Of a DNA stretch of 8,517 nucleotides, positions 1 through 6,710 are shown one piece after another (position 1 is the first letter of the stretch; every line of letters starts with the position of its first letter). The translations under genes and the position numbers were made by a program. Origin of the DNA: Candidatus Neomicrothrix sp. UBA672 (lineage in GTDB: Bacteria > Actinomycetota > Acidimicrobiia > Acidimicrobiales > MedAcidi-G1); the NCBI GenBank assembly GCA_002299135.1, contig DBNM01000151.1, positions 5,296 to 13,812 on the forward strand. The letters run 5' to 3'. Below the pieces are notes generated by a model. The model saw nothing but the letters and a program-made list of their open reading frames with translations. It was not told where the DNA came from and did no database searches.

Positions 1-1883
1 CTCAGTTCTTCTTCAAGAGTCTCCCACAGACGCATTAGTTCAGAAGCATTATCCTTAGCAGTCTCGTATTCTGTTACTAAAGACTCAGCTTCCTTTGGAT
101 TTTTGAATAGATCAGGGTCGTTAAGCTTTTCTTTTGCTTCCAACACAGAGGTTTCTGCTTTTTCCCATTTTTTCTCCACTCTTGTGAGTTCACGCTTCAA
201 TTCACGAATCCCTCCGTCAGTTTTCTTTGATTCTTTTTTACCTGTTTTAAATTTCTGAATTGAGATATTTGTTTTTGTTTCATTAAATGATGGATTGATT
301 ATTCGATCAGGTACACCGGTGTGCAATATGGCTTTCGATTCGCGCACTTCAAGTAGGTCATCTGCAACAGACCTTATGAGATGCCGATCGTGCGTAATTA
401 GTATTACAGTCCCCGGATAAGCACTAATGGCATCTTCAAGTACATCACAACTAGGTAAGTCAAGATGGTTAGTTGGTTCATCAAGAATCAGTAAATTTAC
501 AGGCATACAAAGAGCTTTAGCGAGAGCTAAACGTGTCTGCTCCCCACCTGACAGATCTGAAACAAGTGAGTCAACCGAGTCACCTCTAAAACCGAAAGAG
601 GCAAGGTATGTCCGGAGGTTCCTACCGGACTCTTCGACTTGCGGAACAGTTCGTAGTTCCCCTAAGACAGTTTTCTTAGGATCAAGTATTTCTGCCTGCA
701 ACTGATCAAACCAAGACATATCAACATTTTTTCCACGAAAAATCTTTCCGTGGGTCTGCTGAAGCTCTCCTGTGATCAGCCTGACCAGAGTAGTTTTGCC
801 AGCACCATTGGGTCCGATTACAGCGACATTCCTACCTCTTTCGACTGCGAATGAAAGATCCTCTAATATCATCTGATTTTCATAGCCAGCTTGCACTTCT
901 TCAAATTCAACAACGATTCGAGAAGAGCGACGCGGTTCAGGGAAATTAAACTTGGTTTTAGCATTTTCTTGAGTTTTGATATCTATTTTTTCGAGTTTCT
1001 CTAACGCTTTCACACGGCTTTGCACTTGTTTTGCTTTTGAGGCTTTATATCGAAAGCGTTCAATAAATTTTTCCGTACCAGCTATTTCTTTCGCCTGTTG
1101 GGAAGCCAAAGATTTTTGATATTCGATACGTTCTTCTCTGGCTACAACAAAGTCTCCGAAACTCCCGGTGTATTCAGTTGCGCGACCTCCAGAGATCTCA
1201 ATTATCCGATTAGCTATTCCATCTATAAAGTCACGATCATGACTTACGAACAGTAACCCGTTATTCCATTTCCCTAAATAAGTTTCCAACCATGCAACAC
1301 TGTCAATGTCCAAATGGTTTGTTGGTTCATCAAGAATCAAAAGATCCGGTTTTGACAATAAGAGTCGGGCCAGAGCGACTCGCATTTGCCAACCTCCAGA
1401 AAGCTCACCTATATCACGGTTATGATCATCAGTTTTAAAACCCAGTCCGGACAGAAGACGGTGCGCCTCAGCTTCAATCGCGTAACCGCCAATTTGCTCA
1501 AATCGTGACTGTGCGTCTCCAAATTCGGAAATAAGTTCTGATTTTTTTTCACCGTTTGTTTTTTCGAGTTCTAAGCTCAATCTTTTTAACTGTGTTGCTA
1601 ACTGGCTAGTGTCTTCCGCTCCTGAGAGAACTTCTTCTAGGACATTTTTACCTTTGCTCGCTTCAAGTTCTTGCGGAAGGTAACCAATTTTCATTTCTTG
1701 TGGTTTATGTATCTCTCCTGCGTCAGCTTCTTGGAGCCCTGTCAGTATCTCCAACAAGGTCGTTTTCCCAGTTCCATTACTACCAATCAGTGCAATGCGA
1801 CGGCTAGGTCCAAGTTGAAGGGAAACATTTGTGAAAAGTGTTCTAGGCCCAAAAGATTTAGTCAATCCGGAAGCGGTCAGCAC
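1..1883 (-). CDS. ABC-F family ATPase (YheS/Uup-like ribosome-associated factor), 3' end cut by window edge
   Basis: Soluble protein with two ATPase domains and no membrane segments, the hallmark of ABC-F factors, which act on ribosomes (stall relief or translation control) rather than in transport. Seen in the translation: first Walker A GSNGTGKTT at residues 34-42, signature LSGGWQ near 161, Walker B LLILDEP with the TNHLD tail near 185. The interdomain linker contains FIERFRYKASKAKQ, the P-site-tRNA interaction type of motif. Second Walker A GPNGAGKTT starts near 357, signature LSGGEQ near 444 and Walker B near 468. A charged helical C-terminal extension (about 535 onward) resembles the coiled-coil arm of YheS and Uup. 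The frame is open to base 1 with 627 complete codons; probably only a few C-terminal residues are missing. No ATG lies between the in-frame upstream stop (1929-1931) and the domain, so the GTG at 1883-1881 (MLTASGLTKSFG) is chosen; no clear ribosome site precedes it. It follows fabH by 45 bases on the same strand, so translation is probably coupled. The linker and C-terminal arm favour YheS/Uup over EttA, but the exact subfamily is uncertain. Confidence 0.93.
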   Translation of the reverse strand, partial: MLTASGLTKSFGPRTLFTNVSLQLGPSRRIALIGSNGTGKTTLLEILTGLQEADAGEIHKPQEMKIGYLPQELEASKGKNVLEEVLSGAEDTSQLATQLKRLSLELEKTNGEKKSELISEFGDAQSRFEQIGGYAIEAEAHRLLSGLGFKTDDHNRDIGELSGGWQMRVALARLLLSKPDLLILDEPTNHLDIDSVAWLETYLGKWNNGLLFVSHDRDFIDGIANRIIEISGGRATEYTGSFGDFVVAREERIEYQKSLASQQAKEIAGTEKFIERFRYKASKAKQVQSRVKALEKLEKIDIKTQENAKTKFNFPEPRRSSRIVVEFEEVQAGYENQMILEDLSFAVERGRNVAVIGPNGAGKTTLVRLITGELQQTHGKIFRGKNVDMSWFDQLQAEILDPKKTVLGELRTVPQVEESGRNLRTYLASFGFRGDSVDSLVSDLSGGEQTRLALAKALCMPVNLLILDEPTNHLDLPSCDVLEDAISAYPGTVILITHDRHLIRSVADDLLEVRESKAILHTGVPDRIINPSFNETKTNISIQKFKTGKKESKKTDGGIRELKRELTRVEKKWEKAETSVLEAKEKLNDPDLFKNPKEAESLVTEYETAKDNASELMRLWETLEEEL

Positions 1884-1928
1884 ATGAGTGAGACTACATC
1901 TTATAAAGCAATAGAAGTAGCAGTAGAG

Positions 1929-2864
1929 CTAATTACCAGCAGAATTCCATCTGACAACTGCTGCGGCCGAGGTCATCCCTGCCCCGAATCCAACTAGAAG
2001 CAGTAAGTCGTCTTGTTTAACTCGACCGGAGTCTATTGAGTCTATAAGAGCTAAAGGAATGGAAGCAGCAGAAGTATTTCCAGTTGTATCCATTACCAAC
2101 GCTGCTTTCTCCTTTGCGATCCCAAGACGTTTCATTGCGACATCTATAATGCGGACATTCGCCTGGTGAGGGACAACAAGCGAAATCTGATCACTTGTCA
2201 CTCCAGCTTTCTCCAAAGCAGTGTTGGCAGCATTTTCCATAGCTATAACAGCACGTCGGAAAACCTCTTGTCCATGCATAATGATTTTTCCACCATGTTC
2301 GCAATAGAGAAGGTCAGCGGCAGACCCATCAGCCATTAGGTCCCACCCGAGAAAACATGGTTGATCTGAAGTTCTTTCGATTACAACTGCTCCAGCACCA
2401 TCACCGAAAAGAACACATGTTGTTCTATCTTCCCAATCTGTGAATGTGCTAAGAGAATCACTTCCAATAAGTAGAATTTTTTCCATTCCGCTATCAGCAA
2501 ACTGCATTGCAGTAACTAGTCCATAAACAAAACCAGAGCAAGCAGCATTTAGATCGAAAGCGCCACACGATAAACCAAGATTATTTTGCACAATGGAAGA
2601 AGTTGCAGGCACTACCTTGTCAGCGGTTGTGGTTGCAAGGATAAATAGGTCTATTTCCTCAGGTTTGACTCCGGCTTTTTCTAATGCTGCTTTACCTGCA
2701 TTAGTAGACATTTCACTTACTTTTCCATCAATATGTCGAGTTGAAATTCCGCTTCGTTCCCTGATCCACTCGTCTGAAGTATCAACCATTTCTGACAGTT
2801 CATCATTTGTAAGGATTCTTTCAGGAAGATCTATAGCCCAGCCTGTAATTCGTCCAAATGCCAT
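1929..2864 (-). CDS. fabH: Beta-ketoacyl-ACP synthase III (FabH)
   Basis: Starts type II fatty acid synthesis by condensing an acyl-CoA primer with malonyl-ACP in the cytosol. The 311-residue protein is close to the usual FabH length of about 315-330. The full catalytic triad is visible: Cys109 in NAACSGF, His233 in VVPHQANVRI, and Asn263 in TTGNTSAAS. Other hallmarks are the N-terminal TSDEWIRERSGI segment, the FGDGAGAVV glycine loop and the C-terminal VGFGAGMTSAA. I place the start at the ATG at 2864. It is preceded by GAGGGG with a 7-base spacer, whereas the longer reading from a TTG at 2879 would swallow that ribosome site. The gene is divergent from cysQ and probably heads an operon with the ABC-F gene. 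No acpP, fabD, fabF or fabG is adjacent, so this is a stand-alone fabH. Whether the primer is acetyl-CoA or a branched or longer acyl-CoA cannot be told from the sequence. Confidence 0.95.
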   Translation of the reverse strand: MAFGRITGWAIDLPERILTNDELSEMVDTSDEWIRERSGISTRHIDGKVSEMSTNAGKAALEKAGVKPEEIDLFILATTTADKVVPATSSIVQNNLGLSCGAFDLNAACSGFVYGLVTAMQFADSGMEKILLIGSDSLSTFTDWEDRTTCVLFGDGAGAVVIERTSDQPCFLGWDLMADGSAADLLYCEHGGKIIMHGQEVFRRAVIAMENAANTALEKAGVTSDQISLVVPHQANVRIIDVAMKRLGIAKEKAALVMDTTGNTSAASIPLALIDSIDSGRVKQDDLLLLVGFGAGMTSAAAVVRWNSAGN

Positions 2865-2968
2865 TCTTGAACCCCTCAATAAAATTTTCTAAATGACTTC
2901 TAACAAAGGTAGCGCTTAAAACCCTAAAGACGTGTTTCTCTCTTTTTTACGACTAGGGTCAGTCAGTT
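2865..2968. promoter_or_regulatory. Divergent intergenic region between fabH and cysQ, expected to hold both promoters
   Basis: This 104-base A/T-rich gap must carry the start signals of both the fabH-ABC-F unit and cysQ, but no strong sigma-70-type box pair is visible. A weak plus-strand candidate is ATGACT (2893-2898), a 17-base spacer, then TTAAAA (2916-2921). A weak minus-strand candidate has TTGTTA near 2902-2907. The inverted pair ACCCTA (2921-2926) and TAGGGT (2954-2959) flanks 27 bases. Its right arm may also serve as the weak cysQ ribosome site (AGGG, 10 bases before the ATG). Promoter function is inferred from the divergent layout. Confidence 0.4.
2872..2877 (-). promoter_or_regulatory. 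Ribosome binding site of fabH
   Basis: On the minus strand GAGGGG lies 7 bases before the ATG at 2864. This is the best spaced Shine-Dalgarno in the neighbourhood. It decides the start against the in-frame TTG at 2879, which lies upstream of the motif. Confidence 0.7.
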
Positions 2969-3706
2969 ATGAACGACCATGAAATAGCAGGTCTTTTAGC
3001 AAGAGAAGCTGGAGAGTTGCTTTTAGAGCTTCGAGAAAAAGGCTTGGATAAAGGAGTTTCGGGCTATCAACTACAAGTGATAGCAGACCGCGAAGCACAT
3101 TTGCACATAAGTAAACGCCTTAGCGAGTTGTGTCCCGAAGATTTTTTGTTATCAGAAGAGGGGCGAGATGATAAAGCTCGTTTAGAAGCTGAAAGAGTCT
3201 GGATTGTTGACCCCCTTGATGGAACACAAGACTTCGGACGTGCGGGAAGCATTGAATGGGCTGTACATGTTGCTTTAGTATCAGGAGGGCAACCTTTAGC
3301 TGGTGCAGTTAATTTGCCGGCTATAGGAACTCTTTACGGGACACTTCAAAGTCCGACAAAGCAAGATTCTGTCAATAATCCTCCCGTTGTTATTACTAGT
3401 CGCTCTCAATGGGGGGAAGCAGAAGCAGTCGCAGCATCTATAGGAGGAGTGGTTCGTTCAGTTGGTTCAGCGGGAGTCAAGGCTATGGCTGTTGTAGGTG
3501 GAACTGCCGACATTTATGTTCACCCCTCAGGCCTGTACGAATGGGATGTATGTGCTCCTGCTGCGGTAGCTGCATCTGCTGGACTAGATGTCAGTGGAGT
3601 AGATGGTTCTTTTTTAATTTACAACAAAGAAAGACCGGTAGTGCCCGGGCTATTAATAAGTAAACCCGAGTTCACTTCTGCAGCTTTGGATGCATTGAAT
3701 TACTAG
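2969..3706 (+). CDS. cysQ: Inositol monophosphatase-superfamily phosphatase, CysQ-like (3'(2'),5'-bisphosphate nucleotidase)
   Basis: Mg-dependent cytosolic phosphatase. CysQ members convert the sulfate-assimilation by-product PAP to AMP; close relatives dephosphorylate inositol phosphate or fructose bisphosphate. The metal-site set of the superfamily is complete in this 245-residue protein: SEEG with Glu63/Glu64, DPLDGTQDF with Asp81 and Asp84, and EWDVCAP with Asp193. The N-terminal VIADREAHLHI matches the conserved Ala-Asp segment after helix 1. The wording (HEIAGLLAREAGELLLELR, WAVHVALVSGG, GSAGVKAMAVVGG) resembles actinobacterial CysQ proteins. The ATG start has only a weak AGGG ten bases upstream. 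The gene is divergent from fabH, and the B12 riboswitch begins 14 bases after its stop, so cysQ transcripts may run into the leader. No sulfate-assimilation genes are next to it, so PAP as the true substrate is inferred from family resemblance. Confidence 0.85.
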   Translation: MNDHEIAGLLAREAGELLLELREKGLDKGVSGYQLQVIADREAHLHISKRLSELCPEDFLLSEEGRDDKARLEAERVWIVDPLDGTQDFGRAGSIEWAVHVALVSGGQPLAGAVNLPAIGTLYGTLQSPTKQDSVNNPPVVITSRSQWGEAEAVAASIGGVVRSVGSAGVKAMAVVGGTADIYVHPSGLYEWDVCAPAAVAASAGLDVSGVDGSFLIYNKERPVVPGLLISKPEFTSAALDALNY

Positions 3707-3720
3707 AAAACTTTAAGAAA

Positions 3721-3837
3721 GCTATTTTTCACGCTATTCTGGTGTTTCCTACAAAAAGAAGACGGTTGGAATCCGTCACTGTCCCGCAACTGTGTTCCTC
3801 ATTGAGGTAAGTCAGACCTGAGAGTAGGAAAAATAGC
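3721..3837 (+). ncRNA. Cobalamin (B12) riboswitch aptamer
   Basis: An mRNA leader domain that binds adenosyl- or other cobalamins. Seen: a perfect 9-bp closing stem, GCTATTTTT (3721-3729) with AAAAATAGC (3829-3837); an inner stem TTTCCTAC (3745-3752) with GTAGGAAA (3824-3831); GGTG at 3741-3744; and hairpin GACGG (3761-3765)/CCGTC (3773-3777) with loop TTGGAAT. The near-invariant core CACTGTCCCGCAACTGTG follows (3778-3794 region), then a small CCTC/GAGG hairpin (3797-3807) and GTCAGACCTG (3811-3820), the B12-box partner strand. It lies just upstream of btuFCD, the expected target. GCTATT is repeated at 3733-3738, giving an alternative register for the closing stem. Confidence 0.95.
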
Positions 3838-3927
3838 ACAATACAAATAACCATAAGTTCCCGAGGAGGAACGGTTAAGGAAAGAAATTTTTCTTCTCCC
3901 GCCGTCACTTTAAGGGGAGGAGGAAGA
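3838..3927 (+). promoter_or_regulatory. Riboswitch expression platform with btuF ribosome binding site (likely translational control)
   Basis: The strong ribosome site GGGGAGGAGG (3914-3923) stands 4 bases before the btuF ATG. CTCCC at 3896-3900 can pair with GGGAG (3915-3919) and hide it. The same anti-site segment (TTCTTCTCC, 3891-3899) can instead pair imperfectly with GGAAAGAAA (3879-3887), which would free the ribosome site. Upstream lies hairpin AACC-ATAA-GTTCC/GGAAC-GGTT (3849-3876). No GC-rich hairpin directly followed by a T-run is present, so control of translation initiation is more likely than attenuation. The pairings are read by eye and the switching logic is inferred. Confidence 0.6.
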
Positions 3928-4809
3928 ATGAAGTTAAAAAGCAATCTGTTATTAGTTCTGGGGACTCTTGCCCTTGTAAGTCTTTCTTGTAGTTCTGGAA
4001 GTTCTAGCGGCCAAGTCCCGATTTCGGGTGGCTCTTCCAGTGTCGAAACAGCGGAGAGAATAATTTCACTTTCCCCTACAGCTACTGAAATACTTTTCGC
4101 ATTAGAAGCTGGTAACCAAGTTGTTGCCGTAGATGATCAGTCAAATTTCCCTGAGACTGCGCCCATGACTTCACTGTCTGGGTACACACCCAATATTGAG
4201 TCGATTGCTGAATATCAACCTGATCTGGTAGTTGCGTCTTACGACCCAGGCGACTTAGTTGCAGGTCTTGAAGCATTAGAAGTTGTGACCCTACTTCAAC
4301 CGGCAGCTTCGTCTATGGAAGATACATATGTACAAATAAACGAGTTAGGTGTTTTAACTGGGCGTCAGTCTGAAGCCAGCGAATTGATTGAGAGCATCAA
4401 ATCAGATCTGGATGAAATAGCTTCCAAAAAGGTAGGGGAAGGCCTTACTTATTACCATGAGATTGATAACACCTTTTATTCACCGACTTCGAAGACATTT
4501 TTAGGCAAACTTTATTCACTTCTTGGTTTATCAAATATTGCTGACCCAGCAATCGAAGGTGGTTTCGGATGGCCACAGTTGTCTGCAGAGTTCATCATTG
4601 ATGCAGACCCCGATCTGATTTTCTTAGGTAACGCTAGTTGGGGTGAATCTGCAGAAACTGTTGCTGCTAGACCGGGCTGGGGATCCTTGACAGCTGTACA
4701 GAAAAGTCAAGTCATTCCTGTTGATACAGATACTTCAGGACGTTGGGGGCCACGAGTGGTCGATTTTCTGAGATCTGTTCGTTCTGCAATTGAAAAACTT
4801 TCAGGTTAG
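3928..4809 (+). CDS. btuF: Cobalamin-binding lipoprotein of B12 ABC importer (BtuF)
   Basis: Captures vitamin B12 outside the cytoplasmic membrane and hands it to BtuC. It is a 293-residue class III (Peripl_BP_2) binding protein. A lipoprotein signal is visible: a basic start MKLK, a hydrophobic stretch 6-19, and lipobox VSLSC with Cys21, followed by a Ser/Gly-rich tether (22-38). The first lobe opens with RIISLSPTATEILFALEAG and contains the family motif IESIAEYQPDLVVASYDPG. A long helix bridges to a second lobe with GGFGWPQLSAEFIIDADPD. Serine at the -3 lipobox position is less usual than leucine but tolerated. The start is fixed by the strong ribosome site 4 bases before the ATG. It is first gene of the importer operon and directly under the cobalamin riboswitch, which is the main reason for calling cobalamin rather than haem or siderophore as ligand. 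A membrane-tethered binder fits a cell with no outer membrane. Confidence 0.92.
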   Translation: MKLKSNLLLVLGTLALVSLSCSSGSSSGQVPISGGSSSVETAERIISLSPTATEILFALEAGNQVVAVDDQSNFPETAPMTSLSGYTPNIESIAEYQPDLVVASYDPGDLVAGLEALEVVTLLQPAASSMEDTYVQINELGVLTGRQSEASELIESIKSDLDEIASKKVGEGLTYYHEIDNTFYSPTSKTFLGKLYSLLGLSNIADPAIEGGFGWPQLSAEFIIDADPDLIFLGNASWGESAETVAARPGWGSLTAVQKSQVIPVDTDTSGRWGPRVVDFLRSVRSAIEKLSG

Positions 4810-4818
4810 TGAATTAAG

Positions 4819-5886
4819 TTGCCTACCTCTGCCAATGAAAACGATTGTGGAGTGAAACCTGTTTCTCTAAACAAGTCACAATTGTGTCTGGCTGTGGTAG
4901 CAGTATTGATCACAGCTTTCGCGGGTTTGGTCTTTGGTCCTGCAGATCTTGGAGTGAAGGAAGTGATTCAAGAACTCTTGAATAAATTGCCTTTAATTGA
5001 TTTTGATTCAGGACTAAGTTCAAGACAGCAAGCAATTCTGTTTGAGATCCGTCTCCCTAGGGTAGTTTTAGGTCTTCTTGTGGGCTCGATGCTTGCAACA
5101 GCAGGTGGCGCCTATCAAGGGGTTTTTCGTAATCCCCTGGCAGACCCATACCTTCTTGGTGTTGCTGCAGGTGCGGGATTTGGAGCCACACTGGCAATAG
5201 TTTTTGATATAGGCGACGGTTTGGGTTTTTTAGACCCAGTTCCATTAGCTGCATTTGCTGGAGCTTTGATTGCAGTAGCTTTAACCTACACAGTAGGTAG
5301 TGGTCGTGGCAGGTTGGATCAAGTTACGAGCCTTGTTTTAGCCGGAGTTGCAGTAGCAAGCTTCTTTACGGCGGTTCAAACTTTTGTTCAGCAAAGAGAG
5401 TCAGAAACCATTCGCCAAGTTTATTTCTTCGTTTTAGGTCAGCTCAGAACAGCTGGTTGGGATGAAGTGGCTCTTTTAGCTCCTTACACTCTTATTTGCA
5501 TTACAGTGATTTTTTTAACCCGAAGACGTTTAGATGCGTTAACTGTAGGTGATGAAGAAGCTGGTTCTTTAGGTCTCAATGTCAGACGGATGCGTTTAAT
5601 TACAGTAATCGCTGCTTCACTTGGAACAGCTGCTTCAGTTGCGGTGAGTGGACTTATCGGATTCGTGGGAATAATTGTTCCACATACGATCCGTTTGATT
5701 TTTGGAAGCAGTTACAGGGTGATAATTCCATTAACAATTCTTTTCGGCGGGGCGTTTCTAGTGGTAGCTGATTTGGTTGCGCGGTTAATTCTCCAGCCTG
5801 CTGAAATACCCATCGGAGTTGTTACAGCTTTTCTTGGTGCACCTTTTTTCGTTCTAGTTCTAAGAACGGCTTGGAAAAACTCATGA
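4819..5886 (+). CDS. btuC: Cobalamin ABC importer permease (BtuC, FecCD family)
   Basis: Integral membrane channel subunit, expected to dimerise and form the B12 path. The 355-residue protein has about ten hydrophobic segments, near residues 22-41, 82-102, 111-130, 140-160, 168-190, 216-234, 259-285, 276-295, 300-325 and 331-349. Family signatures are RLPRVVLGLLVGSMLATAGG (79-98), the GVFRNPLADPYLLGV loop (101-115), GDEEAGSLGL (244-253, the coupling helix touching the ATPase), SGLIGFVGIIVPH (277-289) and EIPIGVVTAFLGAPFF (329-344). The start is uncertain: a TTG at 4819 and a GTG at 4852 are the in-frame choices and neither has a good ribosome site. Both leave the first helix intact. Translation is probably coupled to btuF, which ends 9 bases before the TTG, and its 3' end overlaps btuD. 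FecCD permeases also serve haem and siderophores; the riboswitch sets the substrate here. Confidence 0.92.
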   Translation: MPTSANENDCGVKPVSLNKSQLCLAVVAVLITAFAGLVFGPADLGVKEVIQELLNKLPLIDFDSGLSSRQQAILFEIRLPRVVLGLLVGSMLATAGGAYQGVFRNPLADPYLLGVAAGAGFGATLAIVFDIGDGLGFLDPVPLAAFAGALIAVALTYTVGSGRGRLDQVTSLVLAGVAVASFFTAVQTFVQQRESETIRQVYFFVLGQLRTAGWDEVALLAPYTLICITVIFLTRRRLDALTVGDEEAGSLGLNVRRMRLITVIAASLGTAASVAVSGLIGFVGIIVPHTIRLIFGSSYRVIIPLTILFGGAFLVVADLVARLILQPAEIPIGVVTAFLGAPFFVLVLRTAWKNS

Positions 5887-6653
5887 AGGCGATTGACTGC
5901 AGAAACGTTTCCGTAATCCTTGGAGGGCACGAAGTCTTAAAAGGAATTGATCTTGAAGTAGAGGTTGGTGGTTGGACAACGATTGTTGGTCCTAATGGGG
6001 CAGGTAAAAGCACTCTGATAAGAGCCACCGGTGGAATTATAGAATTTTCAGGAAATATAAAGGTAGTTGACAAAAACGTTCAAGATTTGAGACATAGGGA
6101 ACTAGCCAAATTTGTTGCTGTCGTATCACAAAAGCCGGTAATCCCTATGGGAATGAGAGTTATGGATTATGTGCTTTTAGGAAGGGTTTCCCATCTAGGC
6201 TTTTTCGAGTCTGAAAGTCAAAACGATATTGAAACTGCTCTTCTAGCACTTGAGTCATTGGATGCTTCACATCTATCAGACAGATTCGTAGGCACTTTAT
6301 CTGGTGGAGAGAAACAGAGGGTTGTAGTTGCACGGGCATTAGCTCAGAGTTCTCCAGTGCTTTTACTGGACGAACCTACAACAGCATTAGATATGGGACA
6401 TCAACAAGAAACCTTAGAACTTATAAATCAACTAAGAATAGAAAGAAACTTGACTGTTCTTTCTACTATGCACGATTTGACTCTTGCTGGTAGATACAGC
6501 GAACATCTGGCGATGCTTGTAGAAGGAAAAATTGTTGCTGAGGGTTCCGCAGAAGAAGTTCTCACAGAAGCATTAGTTTCTTCTCATTACGGCGCACGAG
6601 TGAAGGTAATAGATGATAAAGATGGGCCAATTGTAGTTCCTTTACCAAACTGA
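5883..6653 (+). CDS. btuD: Cobalamin ABC importer ATPase (BtuD)
   Basis: Cytosolic ATP-hydrolysing subunit that drives BtuC. All ABC motifs are intact in the 256-residue protein: Walker A GPNGAGKST (36-44), Q-loop Gln83 in VVSQKP, signature LSGGEKQR (139-146), Walker B VLLLDEP (159-165), the TALD D-loop, and switch His197 in STMHD. The start is set at the ATG at 5883, which overlaps the btuC stop as ATGA (5883-5886), the classic coupling arrangement. An upstream in-frame TTG at 5871 would add only MEKL and lies deep inside btuC. GGA eight bases upstream is a weak ribosome site, consistent with reliance on coupling. It is the last gene of the riboswitch-controlled importer set. No terminator is evident after its stop. 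Confidence 0.93.
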   Translation: MKAIDCRNVSVILGGHEVLKGIDLEVEVGGWTTIVGPNGAGKSTLIRATGGIIEFSGNIKVVDKNVQDLRHRELAKFVAVVSQKPVIPMGMRVMDYVLLGRVSHLGFFESESQNDIETALLALESLDASHLSDRFVGTLSGGEKQRVVVARALAQSSPVLLLDEPTTALDMGHQQETLELINQLRIERNLTVLSTMHDLTLAGRYSEHLAMLVEGKIVAEGSAEEVLTEALVSSHYGARVKVIDDKDGPIVVPLPN

Positions 6654-6710
6654 TTTTTATTAAAGCAATTCTGCGATTACGTTCAAGAGGGACGATTTTT
6701 AGGAGTAAAT
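6654..6710 (+). promoter_or_regulatory. Gap between btuD and dehalogenase with dehalogenase ribosome binding site
   Basis: These 57 bases are A/T-rich and show neither a terminator hairpin nor a convincing promoter. The only clear signal is AGGAG at 6701-6705, five bases before the ATG at 6711. Its strength suggests the downstream gene is translated independently of btuD. Confidence 0.55.

Noticed and set aside
427..705. Open plus-strand frame of 92 codons inside the ABC-F gene, and similar short antisense frames inside fabH, cysQ, btuF, btuC, btuD and fumA
   Set aside because: They lie opposite or out of frame with strongly conserved genes, show no recognisable domains, are rich in Ser/Arg as expected of shadows, and lack convincing ribosome sites.
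2865..2879. Longer fabH start at the TTG at 2879 (adds MRGSR)
   Set aside because: It would place the GAGGGG ribosome site inside the coding region; the ATG at 2864 has ideal spacing and begins the family N-terminus.
3864..3869. AGGAGG in the leader as a ribosome site for a small leader peptide
   Set aside because: No ATG, GTG or TTG stands at a suitable distance downstream; it fits better as part of the hairpin loop and arm.
3849..3895. Rho-independent terminator in the btu leader (hairpin 3849-3876 followed by TTTTT at 3888-3892)
   Set aside because: The T-run starts about 11 bases after the stem and is followed by C-rich sequence, so it is not a canonical terminator.
5871..5882. Longer btuD start at the TTG at 5871
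   Set aside because: The ATG at 5883 overlaps the btuC stop as ATGA, a standard coupled start, and the extra four residues add nothing conserved.
3928..6653. Haem or siderophore importer instead of B12 importer
   Set aside because: The protein families alone would allow it, but the cobalamin riboswitch immediately upstream makes B12 by far the better call.
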